Positions 1-6,959 of a stretch of DNA of 64,000 nucleotides are shown here, one piece after another (the stretch's first letter is position 1; the number at the start of each line of letters is the position of its first letter). The stretch comes from Nocardioides flavus (ex Wang et al. 2016). GTDB lineage: Bacteria; Actinomycetota; Actinomycetes; Propionibacteriales; Nocardioidaceae. Position numbers and translations under genes: made by a program. Below the pieces are notes generated by a model that did no database searches, was not told where the DNA came from, and worked only from the letters and a program-made list of their open reading frames with translations. The DNA lies in contig NZ_BNAD01000004.1 in NCBI RefSeq assembly GCF_014653115.1, positions 248,001 to 312,000 on the forward strand, read 5' to 3'.

Positions 1-848
1 AGCGCTGCCTCGGCCTCGGCCAGGAGCAGGTCGGCCTGCTCGCGGGCCTGGAGCGGGCGCGCTGCGAGCGCCTGTCGGACCACCTCGAGCGCGTCGCCGG
101 TGAGTCCTCCGGACAGGAAGGCGGTGCACTGGTCGTAGACGAGGTCCACGATGGTGACGCCGAGCGCGTCGTAGCGGGCGCTGGCGTCGGCGTACCGCTC
201 CAGTGCGGCGGGCAGGTCGCCCTCGAGGAAGTCGACCCAGCCCAGCACGTGCGTGGAGTCGGCCACGGCTCCTGCGTTGCCGAGGCCGGTCGAGATCGCG
301 CGAGAGCGCTCGAAGACGTCTCGCGCACCGCGGAGGTCACCCATGCCGATCCGCGTGACCCCTTCGAGGTGCAGCGCGCGCGCCTCCCAGACCAGGTCGT
401 CGTCCCGGGCGAAGATCTCCCGCGCCCGGCGCAGGTCGTCGGCACCGGCGTCGAAGCGTTCGAGCAGGAAGCTCAGCACCCAGGCCCGACGGACCAGGAC
501 CCGCCCGAGGGACACCCCTGACAGCGCCGACGCCGCGCGGTCGAGCTGCACCAACCCCTCGCGGACCCGCCCCGAGGTGGCGAGGGAGGCACCGAGCGTG
601 GCCCTGACGTCCGCCTCGCGCTCGCCGTCCCCCGAACGACGCGCGAGACGCATCGCCGTGCGCAGCTCCGCGAGTGCCTCGTCGGTGCGGCCGAGGTCGC
701 GCAGCACGATGCCGACCACCTGGTGCCCGATGGAGGACACCGCCGGGTCGGGGTCCCCGACGAGCGCGTCGGACGCGCGCTCCCGTGCGGCACGAGGGTC
801 GAAGAAGAACGTGCGGAGCAGCTCCTCAGCCTCGGCCCTGGTCACCAT
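1..848 (-). CDS. TPR-repeat protein, 5' part (runs off left edge)
   Basis: This is an open frame of 282 codons from ATG 848 to the window edge with no stop, so the C-terminal part is missing. The visible part is almost wholly helical, with alanine, leucine and arginine rich repeats of about 36-40 residues (for example 'LRDLGRTDEALAELRTAMRL' and 'RGARDVFERSRAISTGLGN') typical of tetratricopeptide repeats. There is no signal peptide or membrane segment, so it is likely cytoplasmic. The start is set by GAGGA ten bases upstream. It diverges from a subtilisin gene across 83 bp. In related actinobacteria such TPR proteins beside S8 peptidases can end in a CHAT (caspase-like) domain; that end is outside the window and cannot be checked here. 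The role is unknown; a protein-interaction scaffold or sensor is plausible. Confidence 0.75.
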   Translation of the reverse strand, partial: MVTRAEAEELLRTFFFDPRAARERASDALVGDPDPAVSSIGHQVVGIVLRDLGRTDEALAELRTAMRLARRSGDGEREADVRATLGASLATSGRVREGLVQLDRAASALSGVSLGRVLVRRAWVLSFLLERFDAGADDLRRAREIFARDDDLVWEARALHLEGVTRIGMGDLRGARDVFERSRAISTGLGNAGAVADSTHVLGWVDFLEGDLPAALERYADASARYDALGVTIVDLVYDQCTAFLSGGLTGDALEVVRQALAARPLQAREQADLLLAEAEAA

Positions 849-931
849 GGTGCAGCCATCCTCGCCGATCCGATCGTCAAGTTCTCGGGAAAACCGCCCA
901 TGCGTCGCCGACGCGGGACTAGCGTCTGAGC
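849..931. promoter_or_regulatory. Divergent promoter region between TPR gene and S8 peptidase
   Basis: These 83 bp separate two divergent starts. To the right, TAGCGT (920-925) lies six bases before ATG 932 with no ribosome binding site between, as in a leaderless transcript. To the left, GAGGA at about 862-866 serves ATG 848, so that gene should have a leader. The shared short region suggests co-regulation of the two genes (inference). Confidence 0.5.
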
Positions 932-2215
932 ATGGCAGGCGACTGGAAGATCGGCAGCGACGAGCGACGGCGTGCGACGGACCAGCTGCGGAGCTTCCGC
1001 GCCGCCAACGACGGCCAGGTGGCCTGGGACACCGAGGCCCCCGCCGACTTCACCTACGTCTTCCATCCCGACCGGGTGCTGGTGCGCGCCGCGGACGCCG
1101 AGGCGTTCGAAGGGCTCGTGGCCCAGCTGAGCGAGCGGGTCCTGGTGGGCGACGTTCGCCGCGACGACGTGTCCTTGCTGGACGGCGAGCTCGTGCGCTA
1201 TGTGCTGCCGGAGCGGCAAGAGGCCCAGTCGGTGCCCGACGTGCTCGACCTGCTCGAGGCGAGCGGGCTGCGTCGCGGCGCCGCGTCGCCCGACCACTGG
1301 GTGCACGTGTCACCGGGCGGCGGGGGCGGGTCGCTGTGCCCCGCCATCGAGCCCCAGGAGACCGGCCTGACCGAGCCGTGGCCACCCGTCGCCCCGCAGG
1401 AGAAGGGACACGAGGTGAGCGTCGTGGTCGTCGACACCGGCTGGCACCCGCCCGCTGCGACCGACCCGCGTACGCCGTGGCTCAAGGGCGTCGACGGCGA
1501 CGACGAGCTCAACGGCCCGGACCTGCGGCCGTACGCCGGCCACGGCACGTTCATCGCCGGCGTGGTGCGGTGCGTGGCCCCGCTGACCAAGGTCTTCGTC
1601 GAGGGTTTCGCGATCGGCGGCGTCGGTGGCGGCGGCATCCTCGAGTCCGACCTCGTGGTGCAGCTCGAGGAGGCCCTCGCCCACGACCCGCAGGTCATCA
1701 ACCTCTCAGCCGGCTGCCGCACCCGGCTCGACCTCCCGTCGATCGCGCTCGAGACGTTCCACCGCACCAGGCTCAGCAAGCGGGACTGCGTGCTGGTGGC
1801 GGCCGCCGGCAACGACTCGTGGGCGGCCCCCTTCTGGCCGGCCGCCTTCGACTGGTGCGTCGGGGTCGGCTCGCTCGACCGCGACGGGCGGGTCTCGGCG
1901 TTCTCCAACTTCGGCGTCTCCGCCGACGTCTACGCGCTCGGGCGCAACCTGGTCAACGCCTTCCCGGACGGCACCTTCGAGTGCAACGAGACCCCGGACA
2001 AGGGCGACGTCCGGGTGTTCGGCACCGGCCTGGCCCGGTGGAGCGGCACGTCGTTCGCCGCCCCGGTCGTGGCAGGCCTCATCGCCCGCGAGATCAGCGA
2101 GACCGGCTGCTCGGCCGCCGACGCGCGGGACGTGGTCCTGGCCCGCGCCGCCTACGACTCCGACCCGACGATCGGGCCGCTGATGGAGCTGCGCCAGCCC
2201 TACCCCCGCCCGTAG
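932..2215 (+). CDS. S8 family serine peptidase (cytoplasmic-type subtilisin)
   Basis: 427 residues. The subtilase catalytic set is complete: Asp168 in VVVDTG, His204 in GHGTFIAGV, oxyanion Asn294 in AAAGND and Ser374 in SGTSFAAP. The first ~120 residues are an extra N-terminal region that is not a signal peptide and does not look like an inhibitor_I9 propeptide. A glycine run (130-133) links it to the protease domain. With no secretion signal, the enzyme probably acts inside the cell. It diverges from a TPR protein, and a sigma factor plus an unknown small protein lie beyond the sulfur cassette. A conserved TPR/S8/sigma grouping would fit a regulated proteolytic response; that is inference. 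The substrate is unknown. The start is supported by TAGCGT six bases upstream. Confidence 0.9.
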   Translation: MAGDWKIGSDERRRATDQLRSFRAANDGQVAWDTEAPADFTYVFHPDRVLVRAADAEAFEGLVAQLSERVLVGDVRRDDVSLLDGELVRYVLPERQEAQSVPDVLDLLEASGLRRGAASPDHWVHVSPGGGGGSLCPAIEPQETGLTEPWPPVAPQEKGHEVSVVVVDTGWHPPAATDPRTPWLKGVDGDDELNGPDLRPYAGHGTFIAGVVRCVAPLTKVFVEGFAIGGVGGGGILESDLVVQLEEALAHDPQVINLSAGCRTRLDLPSIALETFHRTRLSKRDCVLVAAAGNDSWAAPFWPAAFDWCVGVGSLDRDGRVSAFSNFGVSADVYALGRNLVNAFPDGTFECNETPDKGDVRVFGTGLARWSGTSFAAPVVAGLIAREISETGCSAADARDVVLARAAYDSDPTIGPLMELRQPYPRP

Positions 2216-2258
2216 GCGCGCCCCGCCCATCCTCCGAGCGGGCGAGCGCGACCTGACT

Positions 2259-2285
2259 GCGCGGCCGGTGATCCACCGGTCGCGC
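2259..2285 (+). terminator. Hairpin terminator after the S8 peptidase gene
   Basis: There is a 12-bp stem (2259-2270 with 2274-2285, one G-U pair) with a three-base loop, 43 bases after the peptidase stop. It has no T-tract, as is usual in high-GC actinobacteria. It insulates the peptidase gene from the sulfur cassette promoter just downstream. Confidence 0.5.
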
Positions 2286-2316
2286 ACATCGGCGCGCCCG
2301 GACACTCTGCCACTCC

Positions 2317-2332
2317 TCCAAGGATTTTTGGA
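2317..2332. promoter_or_regulatory. TCCA-N8-TGGA palindrome, probable ArsR-type operator (copy 1)
   Basis: The sequence TCCAAGGATTTTTGGA is an inverted repeat that overlaps the -35 box of the cassette promoter. Thirteen of its sixteen bases match the palindrome at 5308-5323 just before the arsR-type gene. Two matching sites, one at the operon promoter and one at the regulator gene, are what an autoregulated ArsR-family repressor would leave. The assignment to the ArsR protein is inference. Confidence 0.6.
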
Positions 2333-2356
2333 ATAAGGCTGGCTCCCTGCTACGTT
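2328..2356 (+). promoter_or_regulatory. Sigma-70 type promoter of the sulfur cassette
   Basis: The -35 box TTGGAA (2328-2333) and -10 box TACGTT (2351-2356) are separated by 17 bp. Transcription should start near 2363, giving a leader of about 37 bases that contains GAAGGAG before ATG 2400. Two different palindromes overlap the -35 box and the start site, so it is probably repressed by two regulators. Confidence 0.65.
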
Positions 2357-2364
2357 GCTGAGGC

Positions 2365-2380
2365 ATACCCCCCGGGGTAT
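2365..2380. promoter_or_regulatory. CsoR/CstR-family type operator
   Basis: ATACCCC-CC-GGGGTAT has perfect 7-bp arms around a two-base centre and sits on the predicted start of transcription. This G/C-tract palindrome flanked by ATA/TAT is characteristic of operators bound by CsoR-family repressors (copper or persulfide sensing). No CsoR-family gene is in the window, so the binding protein would be encoded elsewhere. Confidence 0.6.
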
Positions 2381-2399
2381 CCCGAGCGAAGGAGCAGAC

Positions 2400-3764
2400 A
2401 TGACCCCCACCGTCATCCCGATCGACACCCCCGGTCTCGGCGACCGCACCTACCTGGCCCACGACGGCGCCGTGGCGCTCGTCGTGGACCCGCAGCGCGA
2501 CTTCGACCGCGTGCTGGCCGCCGCCGACGAGGCGGGCGTGAGGATCACCCACGTCTTCGAGACCCACATCCACAACGACTACGTCACCGGCGGGCTGGCC
2601 CTGGCCGAGGCGGTCGGCGCGCAGTACCTCGTCAACGCCGACGACCCGGTCGCCTTCGAGCGCACCCCCGTCCGCGACGGCGACGTCGTCCCCGTCGGCG
2701 ACCACATGCGCGTGCGCGTGGTCCACACGCCCGGTCACACCCACACGCACCTGTCCTTCGCGCTCTCCGCGGACGGCGAGCCGGTGGCCGTGTTCACCGG
2801 CGGGTCGCTGCTCTTCGGCTCGACCGGTCGTCCCGACCTGCTCGGTCCGGACCACACCGACGCGCTGGTCCACGCGCAGTGGCACTCCGCCCAGCGCCTC
2901 GCCCAGGAGCTGCCCGACACCACCGAGGTCTTCCCGACGCACGGCTTCGGCAGCTTCTGCTCCGCCACCCAGTCCGAGGCGTCCGCGAGCACCATCGGCG
3001 ACGAGAAGCGGTCCAACCCGGCCCTCACGCAGGACGAGGAGGCCTATGTCGCCGAGCTGCTCGCCGGCCTCGAGGAGTTCCCCGCCTACTACGCGCAGAT
3101 GGGCCCCGCGAACTCCGCCGGCCCCGGTGCACCCGACCTGTCCGACCCCGAGCTCGCCGACCCCGCCGAGCTGCGCCGTCGCATCGACGCTGGCGAGTGG
3201 GTCGTCGACCTGCGGACCCGCTCGGCGTTCGCGGCAGGCCACCTCGCCGGCAGCGTGAACTTCGGCATCGACGGACAGTTCATCACCTACCTCGGCTGGA
3301 TCCTGCCCTACGACGCGACCGTCACCCTGCTCGGCGAGACGCCGGAGCAGGTGGCCCAGGCGCAGCGCGACATGGTCCGGATCGGCATGGACCCGGCCGC
3401 GATGGCCACCGGCAAGCCCGAGGAGTGGGCCGACGGCGCCCCGCTGGGGAGCTTCCCGGTCACCGACTTCGCCGGCCTGGCCCAGGAGCTGCGCGAGAAC
3501 CCCGACGCCGAGCGGGTGGTCCTCGACGTGCGCCGACCCGCGGAGTTCGACTCCGGCCACATCGCCGGCGCCGTGAACGTCCCCGTCCACGCCGTCCTCG
3601 CCCACCTCGAGTCGATCCCGCACCAGCAGCTGTGGGTCCACTGCGCCGGCGGCTACCGCGCCAGCGTCGTGGCCTCCATCCTCGCCGCCCGCGGGCACGA
3701 CGTCGTCGCGATCGACGACTCGTACGACGAGAGCGCCGGCGCGGCCGGGCTCGAGCTCGTCTGA
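2400..3764 (+). CDS. MBL-fold hydrolase fused to two rhodanese domains (persulfide dioxygenase-like)
   Basis: 454 residues. The N-terminal metallo-beta-lactamase fold (about 1-255) has HIHND (His56, His58, Asp60), PGHTH (His113) and GRPD (~146), the layout of ETHE1-like persulfide dioxygenases. Here the usual HxHxDH reads HxHxDY. Two rhodanese domains follow. The first (about 265-350) has no catalytic cysteine and is presumably structural; the second (about 365-452) has the loop HCAGGYRAS with the sulfur-carrying cysteine. The likely role is oxidation or transfer of glutathione- or mycothiol-type persulfides in the cytoplasm. It is the first gene of the cassette, with GAAGGAG five bases before ATG. 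The domain order is known from actinobacteria; the exact substrate is inferred. Confidence 0.88.
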   Translation: MTPTVIPIDTPGLGDRTYLAHDGAVALVVDPQRDFDRVLAAADEAGVRITHVFETHIHNDYVTGGLALAEAVGAQYLVNADDPVAFERTPVRDGDVVPVGDHMRVRVVHTPGHTHTHLSFALSADGEPVAVFTGGSLLFGSTGRPDLLGPDHTDALVHAQWHSAQRLAQELPDTTEVFPTHGFGSFCSATQSEASASTIGDEKRSNPALTQDEEAYVAELLAGLEEFPAYYAQMGPANSAGPGAPDLSDPELADPAELRRRIDAGEWVVDLRTRSAFAAGHLAGSVNFGIDGQFITYLGWILPYDATVTLLGETPEQVAQAQRDMVRIGMDPAAMATGKPEEWADGAPLGSFPVTDFAGLAQELRENPDAERVVLDVRRPAEFDSGHIAGAVNVPVHAVLAHLESIPHQQLWVHCAGGYRASVVASILAARGHDVVAIDDSYDESAGAAGLELV

Positions 3765-3810
3765 CCCTTTTCCCCACACGTACCGAAACCCCCGAGGAGA
3801 CACCTTTCAC

Positions 3811-4404
3811 ATGACCAGCACCGCCACCGACGTCCGTACGCTCGACGCACAGACCCTCCGGGAGCGCCTGGCCGGCGCCGACGCACCGCGCGTCCTCGAC
3901 GTGCGCACGCCGGCCGAGTTCGAGACCGCCCACATCCCGGGTGCCTACAACGTGCCCCTCGACACCCTGCGCGAGCACCGCGACGAGCTGCGCCGCCACC
4001 TCGACGAGGACGTCGTGCTGGTGTGCCGCTCCGGGGCCCGCGCGACGCAGGCCGAGCAGGCCCTGCGCGAGGCCGGCCTCCCCGGGCTCCGCGTCCTCGA
4101 CGGCGGCATGGTCCGCTGGGAGCAGACCGGCGCGCCGGTCAACCGAGGCCGCCAGACCTGGGAGCTCGAGCGGCAGGTCCGCCTCGTCGCCGGGTCCATC
4201 GTCGCCGGCAGCGTCCTCGCCAGCACCGCCGCGCCCAGGATGAAGTGGGTCGCCGCCGCCATCGGCACCGGCCTGACCGGCGCCGCGCTGACCAACACCT
4301 GCGCGATGGGCATGGCGCTGTCGAAGATGCCCTGGAACCGCACCAAGGACTCCTGCGACGTCGACGAGATCGTCGCCGCCCTCACCGGGGACGACGCGGC
4401 ATGA
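3811..4404 (+). CDS. Rhodanese with C-terminal DUF2892 membrane hairpin (YgaP-like)
   Basis: 197 residues. The rhodanese domain (about 10-110) has the active loop CRSGARAT, so it carries a sulfur-accepting cysteine. After residue ~125 there are two hydrophobic stretches (LVAGSIVAGSVLA and the Gly/Ala segment following WVAAAIG), matching the DUF2892 membrane part of YgaP-type thiosulfate sulfurtransferases. It probably moves sulfane sulfur at the inner face of the membrane. It lies 46 bp after the MBL/rhodanese gene, and its stop overlaps the next start (ATGA), so it is co-translated with the exporter gene. The odd Cys in the tail (TNTCAMGM, DSCDVDE) may be extra redox residues. Confidence 0.85.
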   Translation: MTSTATDVRTLDAQTLRERLAGADAPRVLDVRTPAEFETAHIPGAYNVPLDTLREHRDELRRHLDEDVVLVCRSGARATQAEQALREAGLPGLRVLDGGMVRWEQTGAPVNRGRQTWELERQVRLVAGSIVAGSVLASTAAPRMKWVAAAIGTGLTGAALTNTCAMGMALSKMPWNRTKDSCDVDEIVAALTGDDAA

Positions 4405-5267
4405 CCCTCACCCTGGCGGTCGTCCTCGCACTGTCCGTCGTCGTCGGCATCTCCCTGGGGATGCTCGGCGGCGGCGGGTCGATCCTGACCGTCCCGCTCC
4501 TGGTGTACGTCGCCGGGCTCGACGCCAAGGTCGCGATCGCCGCGTCGCTGTTCGTCGTCGGGGTCACCTCGCTGGCGGGCATGCTCAGCCATGCCCGCCA
4601 CGGGCGGGTGAAGTGGCGCACCGGGCTGGTCTTCGGTGCGGCCGGCATGGTCGGCGCCTTCTCCGCCGGCCTCGTGGGCGGGCACCTGCCCGGCAACGTC
4701 CTGCTCGTCGCCTTCGCCGTGATGATGGTGGCCACCTCGCTGGCCATGCTGCGCGGACGCCGTACGGCACCCGCGCACGCCGCGTCGACCGGCGACCTGC
4801 CGGTGCGACGCATCGTGGTCGACGGCCTCGTCGTCGGCGTCGCCACCGGCCTCGTCGGGGCCGGCGGCGGATTCCTCGTCGTGCCCGCGCTCGTCCTTCT
4901 CGGCGGGCTCCCCATGTCCGTCGCTGTCGGCACCTCGCTGCTGGTCATCGCGATGAAGTCGTTCGCCGGGCTCGCCGGTTACCTCAGCTCGGTCGAGATG
5001 CCGTGGGGGCTCGTCCTCGGCGTCACCGCCGCCGCAGTGGTCGGCAGCGTCATCGGCGGCCGGCTCGCCGGCAAGGTGCCCGAGGCCCAGCTGCGCAAGG
5101 CGTTCGGCTGGTTCGTGCTGGTCATGGGCGTCTTCGTCCTGGTGCAGCAGGGACCGGCCTGGGCCGCACCTATCGCGCTCGCGAGCGTCGTCACCGTCGG
5201 GCTCGCGGCGGGGCTGTGCTGGAACTTCGTGCGGGCCTGCCCGCTCCGGCGCGCGGTCGCCGGCTGA
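4401..5267 (+). CDS. TauE/SafE family sulfite/sulfur-oxyanion exporter
   Basis: 288 residues, very hydrophobic, with about eight transmembrane segments in two repeats. Each repeat begins with a glycine-rich motif (GMLGGGGSILTVPLL near residue 17 and GLVGAGGGFLVVPAL near 155), the hallmark of TauE/SafE permeases. In this setting it probably exports sulfite or thiosulfate formed by the persulfide dioxygenase and rhodanese upstream. It overlaps the previous gene by ATGA. The cargo is inferred from context. Confidence 0.88.
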   Translation: MTLTLAVVLALSVVVGISLGMLGGGGSILTVPLLVYVAGLDAKVAIAASLFVVGVTSLAGMLSHARHGRVKWRTGLVFGAAGMVGAFSAGLVGGHLPGNVLLVAFAVMMVATSLAMLRGRRTAPAHAASTGDLPVRRIVVDGLVVGVATGLVGAGGGFLVVPALVLLGGLPMSVAVGTSLLVIAMKSFAGLAGYLSSVEMPWGLVLGVTAAAVVGSVIGGRLAGKVPEAQLRKAFGWFVLVMGVFVLVQQGPAWAAPIALASVVTVGLAAGLCWNFVRACPLRRAVAG

Positions 5268-5307
5268 GGCGACCTAGCAGGAGGGCCGGCACCGTGTCGT
5301 ACAGTCG

Positions 5308-5323
5308 TCCAGAGATCTTTGGA
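5308..5323. promoter_or_regulatory. TCCA-N8-TGGA palindrome, probable ArsR-type operator (copy 2)
   Basis: TCCAGAGATCTTTGGA is an almost perfect inverted repeat just before the ArsR-rhodanese gene, matching the site at 2317-2332 in 13 of 16 positions. A possible -10 box TACAGT lies at 5300-5305, so the palindrome would cover the start of an internal promoter. This fits autoregulation. Confidence 0.6.
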
Positions 5324-5329
5324 GGGCCA

Positions 5330-6004
5330 GTGGAGACGGACGCCAGGCGACACCGACTGTTCGACGAGCTCGCCGTGGTCGGCAAGGCCTTCGGCAGCCC
5401 GAAGCGGCTCGAGCTGGTCGAGCTCCTCGCGCAGGGCGAGCGCACGGTCGACGCGCTCGCCCGTGCCGCGGGCATGGGGGTGAGCACCGTCTCGGCGCAC
5501 CTGCAGGTGCTCAAGCTCGCCAACCTGGTCCGGACCCGGCGCGACGGCACCAAGGTCTTCTACCGGCTCGCGGGCGACGACGTGGCCGATCTGTACGCCG
5601 CGATGCGCGACGTCGCCCGCACCCGCTCCGCCGATGTCAGCCAGGCGCTCGAGGCCTACCTCAACCTCCCCGGCTCCGACGAGGTGGGCCTGGTGAGCCG
5701 AGACGAGCTCACGCACATGCTCGAGGCCGGCGACGTGACGCTGCTCGACGTGCGTCCGCCGGAGGAGTACCTCGCCGGACACATCCCGGGCTCGCGCAAC
5801 ACCCCGCTCGGCACGCTGGAGGCCGAGGTCGAGTCGCTGCGCGAGGCGCCGTCGGTGGTGGCCTACTGCCGCGGCAGCTTCTGCGTGATGGCGCACGACG
5901 CCGTACGGATCCTCGGCGGCGCCGGTGTCGAGGCCCGACGCCTCGAGGACGGGATGCTCGAGTGGCGCACCTCCGGGCTCCCCGTCGAGGCCGGCGCGGC
6001 ATGA
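5330..6004 (+). CDS. ArsR-family regulator fused to a rhodanese domain
   Basis: 224 residues. A winged-helix ArsR domain (about 10-90, with MGVSTVSAHLQVLKLANLVRT as recognition region) is followed by a rhodanese domain (about 120-222) with the catalytic loop YCRGSFCVMAHDAV, which carries two cysteines. There is no metal-binding ArsR cysteine pair in the helix-turn-helix part, so the rhodanese end is the likely sensor, reading persulfide. It lies after the exporter gene and probably represses the cassette through the TCCA-N8-TGGA sites. The start is GTG 5330 after GGAGGG. A longer start at GTG 5294 has a better-spaced AGGAGGG but would put the palindrome inside the gene; I prefer 5330. Confidence 0.85.
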   Translation: METDARRHRLFDELAVVGKAFGSPKRLELVELLAQGERTVDALARAAGMGVSTVSAHLQVLKLANLVRTRRDGTKVFYRLAGDDVADLYAAMRDVARTRSADVSQALEAYLNLPGSDEVGLVSRDELTHMLEAGDVTLLDVRPPEEYLAGHIPGSRNTPLGTLEAEVESLREAPSVVAYCRGSFCVMAHDAVRILGGAGVEARRLEDGMLEWRTSGLPVEAGAA

Positions 6005-6495
6005 GCGGTCCCTGGGCGGTCCTGCTCACCTGGCCCGCGCGACGGTGGCTGGTGGCCCTCGCCGCCGCGGCGGCCTTCGTGCTGGTCGTCGCCGTCCCGA
6101 CGGACCTGATCGACACGCCGGTCTTCGGACGCGAGGTGTCGCCGACGTGGTGGGCCTGGCCCTCGCTGCTGGTGTCCTCGCTGGTCGGCGGGCTGCTCGT
6201 GGCGACCTACGTGCGCGCCCCCAGCCAGCCTGACCTGCCCGCGAGCCGCCGCGGAGGCTGGGCCGGGGGCCTGCTCACCTACTTCGCCGTCGGCTGCCCC
6301 GTGTGCAACAAGCTCGTCCTGCTCGCGCTGGGCAGCGCCGGTGCCATGACGTGGTTCGAGCCGTTCCAGCCGGTGCTCCAGGGCGCCGCCGTGCTGCTCC
6401 TGCTCTGGGCGCTCCGCAGCCGACTGGACGGCGAGCTGTCCTGCGCCCTCCCCGTGCCCGCGGGCGAATCGGTCGAGCAGCCGTCCGTCGGCTGA
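6001..6495 (+). CDS. Small membrane protein with GCPVCNK motif, end of sulfur cassette
   Basis: 164 residues with about four transmembrane segments (near 17-33, 48-66, 88-112 and 122-138). Its most striking feature is the sequence VGCPVCNKLVLLALG. This places a CxxC pair at the start of a membrane helix, as in membrane thiol/disulfide proteins. It overlaps the ArsR-rhodanese gene by ATGA, so it is translated with it. A role in passing reducing equivalents or sulfane sulfur across the membrane is plausible, but the family is not one I can name. The stop lies two bases before the convergent stop of the next gene. Confidence 0.8.
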   Translation: MSGPWAVLLTWPARRWLVALAAAAAFVLVVAVPTDLIDTPVFGREVSPTWWAWPSLLVSSLVGGLLVATYVRAPSQPDLPASRRGGWAGGLLTYFAVGCPVCNKLVLLALGSAGAMTWFEPFQPVLQGAAVLLLLWALRSRLDGELSCALPVPAGESVEQPSVG

Positions 6496-6497
6496 CG

Positions 6498-6959
6498 TCA
6501 GAGCTCGACCCAGCGGCTGCTGATCGCCTTGCGCCGGTGGCGGACAGTGAAGCGGATCGACCCGGTCGGCTCGGCAGCGAGGGCGAAGAAGCCCACCTCG
6601 TCGAGCCCCGTGGTCCAGCTCTGTCCGTCAGTGGTCTCGACCTCGACCTCGACGGTCGCGAGGTCCCCGTCGAAGTCGAGCAGCTGACCGCGCACCTGCC
6701 CCTCGTCGAGCTCGGCGTCGAGCGACCAGCCCTCCGCGGCGGTGAAGTAGAGGATCCGGGACGTGCCCAGTCCCCGCACCCGGGCGGCAGGCTCGTCGGC
6801 GGAGTCGCGCACCAGGACGAGCATCTCCCACTCGGCGTCGAGGTCGGCGGCCGCCACGACGGCGATCATGGTCGGGACCAGGTCCGGCGGCGGCGGGTCG
6901 TGGGTCGTCCACATGTCACGCAGCTCCACGAGGAGCGCGGCGTCGTCCGCAGCAGTCAT
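6498..6959 (-). CDS. Unknown acidic protein translationally coupled to the sigma factor
   Basis: 153 residues, no signal peptide, no membrane segment and no cysteines in a zinc pattern. The N-terminal ~45 residues are helical (MTAADDAALLVELRDMW, then a proline run DPPPPDLVPTM). The remainder looks like a beta-rich domain with many aspartate and glutamate residues and ends in a basic strand RFTVRHRRKAISSRWVEL. Its ATG overlaps the stop of the upstream sigma factor gene (ATGA), the position often held by anti-sigma factors. It has no recognised anti-sigma zinc-finger, so that role is only a guess. No known family was recognised. Confidence 0.75.
   Translation of the reverse strand: MTAADDAALLVELRDMWTTHDPPPPDLVPTMIAVVAAADLDAEWEMLVLVRDSADEPAARVRGLGTSRILYFTAAEGWSLDAELDEGQVRGQLLDFDGDLATVEVEVETTDGQSWTTGLDEVGFFALAAEPTGSIRFTVRHRRKAISSRWVEL

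Noticed and set aside
253..2256. A long plus-strand frame of 667 codons crossing the TPR gene and the S8 gene.
   Set aside because: It is an antisense or shifted shadow, Arg/Pro/Ser rich with no domain, while the TPR and S8 frames have clear motifs.
3460..5896. Several long minus-strand frames opposite the sulfur cassette.
   Set aside because: Antisense shadows with high Arg/Ala/Gly content; plus-strand genes carry all recognised motifs.
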